Positions 55,211 through 64,000 of a DNA stretch of 64,000 nucleotides are shown here, piece after piece. The position numbers and the translations under genes were made by a program. Position 1 is the first letter of the stretch. Each line of letters begins with the position of its first letter. The notes below the pieces were generated by a model. It was not told the DNA's origin. It saw nothing but the letters and a program-made list of their open reading frames with translations, and ran no database searches. The stretch comes from Lepas anatifera (Eukaryota; Arthropoda; Thecostraca; Lepadidae), in the NCBI GenBank assembly GCA_034440635.1, contig JAOTON010000385.1:2510501-2574500 (forward strand). Direction: 5' to 3'.

Positions 55211-58200
55211 TGTGAGCCGGAGGACCATCAGTGGCGGCAGCGGCGGCCTGGCGGGCGACACTCTGCCTGTTTCGACACTGCGACATCAGACGCATCACAC
55301 CTGCGGCCCGCCGCCACCCACTGCAGGACTGCACAGCCGCAGAACAGGTCAGTCAGCCGCGAGTTCGAATCCCAGTAGAGCCAAAACTTTTATTGCGTGT
55401 GCTGTATCTGTAAACTGTTTTCCCTAAGCTCGAGGATAAAGCTGTGAAAGAGTGAGATGGTTTTCGGCGGGAATGCAGTCCCGCGAGTTGGACGGACTGA
55501 GAGAAAAGCAGAAGAGGCAAACAAAACAAGCTGCACGTGTCTTTGAAAACCTGTTTAAAGCTGCTAGGTTTTAAAGCTGTTTTTGAAAACCGGTTTGAAA
55601 GTTGAACGTCGTTTTGAGGTGCAGCCTATCGCCATACTACCAAACCACAAGCGTACTTATGTTGTTGGCAAGAATCTAGAAGAGTAATCACCCGGTTTGT
55701 TGTAAAAAATTTTCTAGATAATTTTGGAACTCCACCGCTTATGTTTTGGGTATATCTACTAATTACACTATTCAGACCAGCGTGGACGAATAGTGAGATA
55801 GCAGGTGTCCTACTGAAACATGGCTAGTTTTCTAATGATACTATTTTACTTTGAATGGACTAGATAAGCTGGTATGTCTTGTTTCTTAATGGCTTCCCGG
55901 TCTTTCTAATTTAACAGTCTTAAAAACTGAACTGAGCTACCCTGTTGTGCCGGAGTTTTAGGGCAACAGCGGCTCTCCCAACAGGGCCCCGCGCGCTGAG
56001 CCGTCGTTAAAACTTGAGCGTCGTCGGATGGCTGGAGTAATTCAAATGGGGGTGGAAGCCGGGATCCAGCGTAGTATTGATCCCCAGGCCTGGGTCCTTT
56101 GTGGCACGGGACGACCGGCAGGGCTAGCTGAATGCCATGAAGCCGCCTGGCAGGACGGCGATGGCGTGGGCGTGGAAACTCGTCAATGAACTTCGACGGC
56201 TCAAAACAGACACAATTTTGAAGGCTCAGACCAGGGCGAATTTCTGGTACACGAGAGTGGAGCGTATTGATAAGTACAATGACAAAGTTGGCAAGATCTT
56301 TGGAGGACTTCGCAACTTGTAACTTTTAGAAAAGGGTCATAGTGAGTGTACATTTGAATAATTCACTCTTGTAGTTAAAATATTTAGATTTGTGGCATGA
56401 TTGCATAAATAATATGGCCTGACGTATGCCGGTCTTACTCTGAGTTTTTGTGAGGTTATGGAATGCTTTTTTTGGTGAAGCGATATAGATTCGGTATTTT
56501 TGAACGACGTGAGAAGCAAACGCAGTCTAGTCGATTGATCTGATTTAGGTTTTTGTTGTATGTTCTTAGTATGTACTTAAATCATGAAAATAATTGACGT
56601 CTGATTTGTTCGGTCAATTACGGCAAAACATCACTAGAATTGTGATTTTGGCCTGCTGCCGGCACAAAAGAAGCACACAATGGTATCGATCTTGGTGAGG
56701 GCGTAAGAGCGGCCGGTGACACTGCACTGTTATTTGGCCAAAATATCAGAAAGCAGAAAAGATCGAAAAGCACTTACCATCATGAAGAAAATTCAAGCTC
56801 TAGCAGAAATTTACTAGTAATGCATGGCTCGACGGATTGATCATGGAATAGGGATAGCCAGAGTATGTTAAATTTGATAAAGGTATGAATAAATAGCAAC
56901 AAATCATATTTGATATAAGGTATCTTTCTTCCCTGACTAGATTAGACGATAACTGAGCAGGAAACTAAACATAATGGCTATAACACGGCGCTTTTAAACC
57001 ACATTTCAATTTAGACTTTGACAAAATCGCCTGGTCAAACATGCTGTTTGTCTTATCTTACTTTTCTCTAGATCTTCCGTTAATGAAATGCTGCAACATC
57101 ACATATAAATATTTTTTCATATAGCTATAAAAATATAGTGGCTGCACTGTATATAATATAGTTATACGTTTCGGAAAGATATGCCCGCAAGCATGATACA
57201 CACAGTATTTACACTAACCCAAGCATCTTATTAATCTTATAAAAAGATGCAGTGATGTTATCATTATGGAAGGTCGGGACCTATCGTCTGCCTCATTTCG
57301 ATACCATAAAAGTACCTACATTTTCATCTGCAAACTCCACTCCGACCCAGGTCAGTACCATTGTGGGCCTTTGCAATAAAAAGGAGGAGTCTGCTGATTA
57401 TTTTGTGTTCCAGTTGGTTCGATAAAGCCAATAGAGTTGGGAATATTCTTTTCACTTGCGACGGAACTGGTGGAGGGGGCACCGGGGTCACGGCCCCCTA
57501 ATTTTGCTGATTATAGTCTATGTGACACATAGGCGAATGCAAATTGCCAATCGAGGGGATGCCTCAAGTTGGGTGGTGTTGTCTGGAACATAGGACGACA
57601 CTTTTGTTCGGAAAAAAACCTATCAGGTGGGTGCCAAATCTGATCGTTGAGGCACTGATACTCGTATCCTGTGGGAGGGGATGGAAGTGACATTTCAGGG
57701 GTGGGGCGTCATTGACCTTTCAGGTCGGCGTCGCGGCCATTTCAGGTGGCGTCGAAGGTCACCGAGGGTCGGGTGCAAGTACCCCACCGGCAAGTACCCC
57801 CTCCCCCCGAATGGCGCTTTGGGTTCTTGGTAACTACTGTGTGTGTATCGTGCTTGCGAGGCATATCTTTCCAAAACTTATAATTATATTATCAACGAGT
57901 GCAGATAATATATTTTTATTAGCTATATGAAGAACAAATATTTATATGTGATGTTGCAACATTTGATTTACGGAATACCTGAACCCGAATAAGCTCTTCA
58001 TATCCTTCTTGCTCTTACTCAATGCTCATACTCATCGATATCTTGGTTTTTTAGCCTTTAATACACTTTGCAGGTGCCTCGTGCCTTGCTTTCTAATCCT
58101 GGACCCATAGCAGTACAATTTCACGTCCAGATCCTAGTCACTGACCAAAACTTTCCACACACGGACCCAAATCGGGACAATTTTGTATGTATCTATGCCA

Positions 58201-59984
58201 TGATACCTGAAACTAAAAGCTTCTGATATATCTTTTGTCACAACTGGTTCAACAGATCTGACGAAACTGCGTTTATTCTTCATGAAAAACACACATACAC
58301 ACAGAAAGCTTGAATTCACCCCCTGCGTGTGTACTTTCCTTTGCTTGCCACCGCCCGTAGCCTCACTCCGTCTGAAAACGCCCTCAAAGCCCCGGGATAT
58401 TGATCAGTCCGAGACAAGGCCGTTGTATAACTTATCTGAGGTGCTGCCCGGTCGTGTGAGACATCCCATACCGATGATGATGCTGCGTCAAACAGGTATC
58501 TTCTTTCATATGAATGAATAATGTTAAAGACATTTTTTATTCAGAACTGTACAATTATTTGTTAGTTTTCTTTTTACTTTGGAAAATCACTGGATATAAA
58601 CTTAGATCAACGTGAAAATACCATACAAACAAGTTTACCAAATACTCAGATATATAGCAGTTCCTGAAAAAACATCGACCCAATTTGGGTGGTAAAAGTA
58701 GGTCCAGTGAACAGTGCGTGAGTGAAGGTGAGGCGTGTACGTACCCACTTCACGAGGAGCGCTGCGGCCGTGCTGCCCGGCCCGCGTCGCCGCTGGCCTG
58801 AGGGACGACCGACCAGTCGTGCGGGTCGTGTCTGCCCGGTGCAGGTCAACCGGAACTCATCAGGCCGACACTCCCGTTACCTGATCCACAGGGAAGTGCG
58901 ACTCACGACTACCGCCGAGGTGCACAGGCCGACCGCCGCGAAACAGGGAGGGTGATCCGGACTCAGTCAGTCTTGCGGCTGCAAATGCCCTGCTACAGCT
59001 AACACGTGCCAGGTCAAATTAGCGAGAGCATCAGTGCATTGGATTTTTGGCTGACGCAAGATCTCCACTCTCATCCTACTAGATCCCCATTCACTTTGTG
59101 AACAGAGTTTTACGATTGTTTGCGCCTGGATAAGATGGGCGATCGGGCCAATTGTTCCTACTCTTTTTGTGATCTCGAGTGCAATCTCGCTGATAAGCTT
59201 TATGTAAACCCATATGCGGATCCACGGACAACAAAGAGGGGCAGGTGCACCCGACCGAGTAATAGTGTTCCACATTAAGCCTCGGCGCAACCCCCGCAGC
59301 TCTGCACCGCTCCGACAGGTCGCGTTGGCGAAAAGTGGCACTCCTCTGGTCAAGTGTCGCGATCCCAAATCCTGGATCCGCCCGTGAATAATCCCAGAGT
59401 CACGGTCCTGCAGCGTGCCCCGTGCCGGGTTCGTCGGTTCCGATGACCCCAGCGTCGGCGTCAATGCTGGCGCCGACTGCGTGGCGCCGAGGACGGTCGA
59501 ATCCGCCCCTCCCCCCGACCAACTCACTGCTGTCCCGTGAACCTACCGAAATCATTCAGTCATGTTTTGGAGGCAAGGAAATACTGACACATAGAATATG
59601 TACTTCGATATTGTACTATGCCAACATGGTACCAACCTAACGTCTCTATTATCTTCGGCTTTGTTGGCTCCTTTAAAGGCTTTTTTTATGGAAAAAGTGT
59701 TTTGGGTTATGGATAAAAATGTTCAAATACCAATGTGCTTTGGGAACGCAAACCATTTCTGTCATCTGGTCACGGTTAGGTAGTTAAAGACAATCTGTTG
59801 TGGCATATGCATGTCCCACTGTTACAAAATAGGGGATGTTTCCATGGCAGCGAATATGAAGACGAAAGGGGGAGGAAGAGGGGGAGAAGGGGGCGGGGGA
59901 CGGTCAAGGGAGGGAGGGATGCAGGAGTCTAACTGAAAAGAGGGATAGGTACGGACGTTTAAAGTAGTAGTTGATAATGTTTGG
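55211..59984. other. No gene recognised; hAT-like remnant near 59200-59390
   Basis: Box B-like GTTCGAATCCC near 55358 is isolated. AAATCCTGGATCCGCCCGTG near 59366-59386 and GCGGATCCACGG near 59217 look like ends of a decayed hAT MITE. A possible exon at about 58845-58940 (VNRNSSGRHSRYLIHREVRL) follows GTGCAG but has no convincing donor. Confidence 0.35.
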
Positions 59985-60764
59985 TTAACACCCGCACTGG
60001 AGGGGGTCTGGCACTAACGCGCACTGGGGGGGCCTGGTGGCCCCTAGATCTCGGAAACTAAGAGGGTTGAAAACGCCACTTGGTAGGTGGGTGGGGGCTA
60101 TGGTGATCTACGTGATGACAATTTTCATTGACCTAGGTCAATATCTTGGTCAAACGAGGTCGAAGGTAATATTGGCCATGCTGGTATCGATTGATAAATG
60201 CTGTGATTATGCGGAAATGGCGGGAATAAGCTAAGGCGGACAGGTTCTAGAGAGAGGTCTCAAGAGGCTTCCCCACAACTTTTGGGTAGGTCCTAGGTCA
60301 TTGACCTTTAGGTCCCATATGGTATACTACTTATTATTTACACTTTGACTAACACTGTAGCTTTTTGGGGGAAATGGATTGACCTTTCCCAATGACCTTT
60401 GACCTTGACCTTTGACCTTGACCTTTGTATTGGGTTCCCTACCGATGACGTTGCATAATATATGCCAGACGGGGTACCTTTTGGCCGGAGCGCGTGGTGT
60501 GACCTTGAAAGTGCGATATGACCTTGACCTGTGCCTTGACCTTGACCTTGACTTTCTGTGAGTGACCTTGACTATAGTCCCGCTTTATGACGTTTGCGTC
60601 CCTCGGTCTTCATGAGCTAACTGGTCCGACGCGCGTTTACGCGATCTAAATGGGTCTGTTTGAAGCCTATAGTATTTTCGCCATTTTAAAAGTCTTCCCA
60701 TCGCGCTATTAATTCTTAATGTGGCCTTTCTTTTGCTGTTCTCCCCTAAGGTGGGCCTTGTTAA
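59985..60764 (+). mobile_element. TTAA-type element, family 3, copy 3
   Basis: TTAACACCCGCACTGGAGGG at 59985 is intact, and TTAA at 60761-60764 closes the element. The right terminal repeat and palindrome are largely lost (AAGGTGGGCCTTGTTAA). The interior is about 140 bases shorter than the 1030 copy through many small deletions. The run of TGACCTTTGACCTTGACC near 60392-60427 is retained. Confidence 0.75.
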
Positions 60765-61638
60765 CAGTGCCAAGGCATAGCACCTACGCTCACATATTCC
60801 AATCAGGGACGTATGCAGGCGTCTGCATTATAAAGGTAAATCACTATAGAAACACTCGGTTGGGACCCCGAAATTTAGCAGGCGGGGTACGCTTGGTCTC
60901 CCGCCTTGTCCAGTTACGATGGGGTGCTTCTCCTCTCTGAGTGTTATTACGCACCACACAGAAAGCAAAAAAGTGGGTAGAACTTAATCTTGGTGCTCCT
61001 ATTGGCAACATAGGCTTCACGGTATGATTCGGGAAGTGTTCTGCAGTACACACGGTGGGGTTTCCTGGTTTGGACGGCAGCCGGAGCGGCCCACAGCTGC
61101 AGGGTTTGATCTGGACCTGATCACGCCTGAGGCGGCTGCCCGGGGCGCTGACCTCGATCAATACTTACATGCCACGGGCGGGCCCCACACTGCGAGGTCA
61201 GCCCCCTACCCTCAGTCGGCACACCACTCACTCACTCACCCAATCAACTAAGCTCACACCCAGTCACGCACCCACTCATTTACGAAATCATCCATTCACT
61301 TGCACTGTCGCAAACTTTGCTACTTGTTCACCCACCAGCGCATTCTTTTACTAGTTCACCCTCCCATCTTTTCATCTACTCTTTCACTTTTTCATCCTCT
61401 CATTTAATATTTCACTCTCCCATCCTCTCATGCAGCCATAAGCATGTATTCACTCCACAAGCCATCAAGTTGTCACCGACAGAGGGTCAGGGGGGGCAAA
61501 TTTACTCCGGAGAGATAAAGGCTAACTCCACCCTCCACCACGAAGTGGCGCGGCCGGCAAGAGCAGGAGAGCGCATCGCAGGTGGCTAAGCTGACCAGCG
61601 GCACCTCTTTCTCTCCTCTTTCATCTCCTCTTTCACCG

Positions 61639-61640
<2 letters not shown>
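60765..61640. other. No firm gene; pyrimidine-rich simple sequence 61200-61440
   Basis: A frame near 61040-61250 (GFDLDLITPEAAARGADLDQ) after GTTCTGCAG could be coding but lacks a donor and matches nothing known to me. It runs into CACTCACTCACCCAATC and TTTTCATCCTCTCAT simple sequence. Confidence 0.3.

Positions 61641-61712
<72 letters not shown>
61641..61712. repeat. (TC)n microsatellite
   Basis: Thirty-six perfect TC units. Confidence 0.98.
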
Positions 61713-61715
<3 letters not shown>

Positions 61716-62829
61716 AATCAGGCAACGACCTGCTCAGTGGAAATATGCCTCCTCACAGCCGATCATGCAAAACACAGGATATTGCGGGTTTTTTGTTGAT
61801 CCGCGGAAATCCTGAGGTGGGCGTGTACCCATGTCAACTTTTGACCATTGTTTTTAAAGAAAAGTAAGAAGTGGCGGAGAAAGAGCTCTGGAAAGCTAAC
61901 GGAGAAATGAAAAATAACAAAAACACAGATTAATTGATGATAAAATGGTATGAATGCAGCTATTTTATGTGTCTCGTATTCTTTAAAATAATGTACGAGC
62001 GATACCTACCGAATTCGCACGAGGATTCAGCATGGCTAGGAGAGAGGCATACTTATAGCGCGTGATAAGTGGACAGAAATCATCTCGCTTCTGAGAGCGG
62101 AGATTACTGTGTGGTGTTCGGCCGCGACCCCACCTTGGCAGGCTGGGCACACTCGGCTGAGATGGTGATGACGTCACCATGAACACAACCGGTGAAGGGG
62201 CACGCACGTGCCACCCGACACCGTGCAAAACAGCGGCGTCGCCACAGCAGCGGGTCGACGCACCGCAGCCGACGCACCGCAGTGGGGTCGACCGGAAACC
62301 CAGCAAGGCCTGCTGTATTGCATATTGCATTACTTATTTGACTTGAGCCTTAAGTGGGTGGTACCTGTTTCTTATTCACGTGAATGAATAGGCTGTAATA
62401 GAGGAATACAAATTTGGGGCCAGAGAACTTCTTGGCTGCATATGCAAAGGGTAAAAAGTAAAGGCAAAGTTTCTAACGTCCCTGCACGTGAATGCCCCCA
62501 TTGCTGGCCGGATCCGACCTTTGCACATGTCTGCTGATGAATCCGGGACTGTGGTTCGGATCAGTGATGGATCCTTCGCGTGCGAAAAAAGATGAATGAA
62601 CTTTAGGTTCAAGAATGTAATCGCTCTGTGATCTAATTTTGTATAACCCTCTGCACATAAAGAAAAGATCCTGAAGCAGTTTTTTGCAACATCCGAATTT
62701 TTTAAGTAAATTTGGTCAAAATTTTGCTTCCAGCTCGTTTTTTAGGCAGGGTCTCACTGAAATCATGAAAGGACTTGTCACAGAGCTCCGACTCCACCAC
62801 CCCAGCGACCCCCAAAATGAAGGGTTAAT
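61713..62829. other. No gene recognised
   Basis: Short frames only. Confidence 0.4.
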
Positions 62830-63050
62830 TTAGAAGCCAAAGCTTAACGTCCCACAAAGCATAGGGACGGCTGCCATGCTTAGGCCACTCTCTCCCCAGT
62901 TAGTTGTCGGTCAACCAACGTCGGATAAATGTTGAGCGCCGGAGCGTCCCAGGGGAACCGATCCCAAGCCTGGACATGCACTGCCGCTGCACGTTCCTAA
63001 GCAACGGGCCGGAGCCCAGCACTCTACCAACTGAGCTACCGGGGCGTCAT
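62830..63050 (-). mobile_element. tRNA-derived SINE-like sequence
   Basis: On the minus strand the head reads GCCCCGGTAGCTCAGTTGGT then AGAGTGCTGG, a clear tRNA box A region (63047-63018). A box B-like GGGATCGGTTCCCC follows at about 62965-62952, farther away than in a tRNA. The body runs to about 62830 (AAGCTTAACGTCCCACAAAG on the plus strand). It is not a functional tRNA gene because the insert between the boxes is too long. Confidence 0.6.
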
Positions 63051-64000
63051 TTCTCATGTTCCTACGCCTGTTCAAATTGCGTCCCGTATAGAAATAAGCT
63101 CCTACCCCTATGGGTAATCCTGGGTGCACCTACAGAACATATGTGACAAAATGCACATCTCAACAGTCGAAAGGGCAACTTTGATGAAACAATCACTTTG
63201 TTTTCCAATTTTGCAGTATAAAACTGGTTAGAGGGCAATAGCGGTATTCAGTGTAGGATACCAAGGGTGGAGATTCTTGGGGAGAGGAGGAAGGGTGGGT
63301 TAGTGTTTGTATCGGATGTATATTACCGTGCCAGTGTTAGCTCGCTCAGGTCGAGGAGTGTGGATTTGCGAACATCATTGAGGATGCCCAAAGTTGAAGA
63401 AGGAAGATTCTAATGACCGTCATGTGAAAGGAGATAGTATATCATCTTTGTTTTAGCCATCACATCCTTGTGAATCTTGAAAATGATGCTCAATAAAACT
63501 TAAACTGTATTTTAAAACTAACTCGATATTTCATCCTGGGTGCCCGGACAGCCCCAAAGAGATGTAAGCTTCCAGCCCTGCATGGTACCGCTCATAAGAA
63601 TCCACGCAATAACCCACTACTGCCTTATTTAGAGACCGCTCAGCCGTCATTCCCACTGCCATGTGACGTGCTATGAAGATTTCACCATTCGATTTTAAAA
63701 ATTTTGAGCATACTAAGAAATCCAGCCCGTAAAAAACGGTCGCCGCTCAAAATAATTCAGTTAAAGCTGCTTGATATTCATTATTGTCCTCTCTCATTCT
63801 CGTATCAAAATTTTAGTACGCTGTATTGTTTTGGTCAGTACGGAAATTTTGGCCTAAGAAATCAGCATCTTCCGACAAAGGCATTTATTTCACTAGGATT
63901 CGCCCTTTCTATGCTGGATGATACTTGTGAAGTCACCCACTGCCTCAATTTCACCAAATTAGGTATAATACGAAAACTGTGAGCTAAACGTCTTGTTCTA
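63051..64000. other. No gene recognised
   Basis: AT-rich. The last open frame, 63704-63982, has no splice or family support. The window ends here. Confidence 0.4.

Noticed and set aside
63018..63048. Functional tRNA gene on the minus strand
   Set aside because: Box A is good, but box B is too far away and the acceptor and anticodon stems do not form; it is a SINE head.

Overview
The window looks like nuclear DNA of a metazoan, most likely a marine or other invertebrate; an arthropod such as a crustacean is only a guess. The signs are canonical GT/AG splice signals around short exons, long non-coding stretches, tRNA-derived SINEs, and mariner, PIF/Harbinger, hAT-like and TTAA-type DNA transposon remnants, with long CT and AT microsatellites. 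There are no operons or bacterial-style gene packing. No species-diagnostic sequence was recognised.

The one strong protein-coding locus is on the minus strand at 17967-9836. Two long open frames (485 and 2236 codons including stops) run head to tail and overlap by a few tens of bases in different frames. Together they would encode about 2,700 residues of a Ser/Arg/Pro-rich protein with a central coiled-coil block and SxIP-type microtubule plus-end motifs. This suggests a centrosome or microtubule-associated protein, but no family was identified securely. The frame break at 16513-16551 is either a consensus error, a real mutation or something unusual. Three further single-exon candidates on the plus strand (22610-22831, 25071-25700, 36901-37081) have plausible splice sites but no recognised product.

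The most striking content is repetitive. Three families of non-coding elements of about 0.8-1.1 kb share one plan: TTAA at both ends, short GC-rich terminal inverted repeats, a perfect G5...C5 palindrome of 19-20 bases near the ends, and an interior packed with AGGTCA/TGACCT, the nuclear-receptor half-site. Family 1 has copies at 3312-4330, 4327-5345, 26619-27648, 38054-40069 and 38287-39269. Family 2 has copies at 2947-6108 and 41167-41974. Family 3 has copies at 1030-1951, 53848-54625 and 59985-60764. Two nests (one family 1 copy inside another at 38 kb; two tandem family 1 copies inside a family 2 copy at 3-5 kb) show that they insert at TTAA, as piggyBac-type elements do.

Other regions: a PIF/Harbinger element with arrays of its terminal unit (18389-20098) sits just upstream of the large gene. 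A mariner remnant lies at 44602-45587. A small hAT-like MITE with a possible 8-base target duplication sits inside a 42-base tandem array (29-30.3 kb). Other tandem arrays are a 48-base array (34.9-35.6 kb), a 34-base array (42.9-43.2 kb) and a 64-base array (55.0-55.2 kb). Several tRNA-derived SINEs are present. The remaining stretches show no gene I can support.
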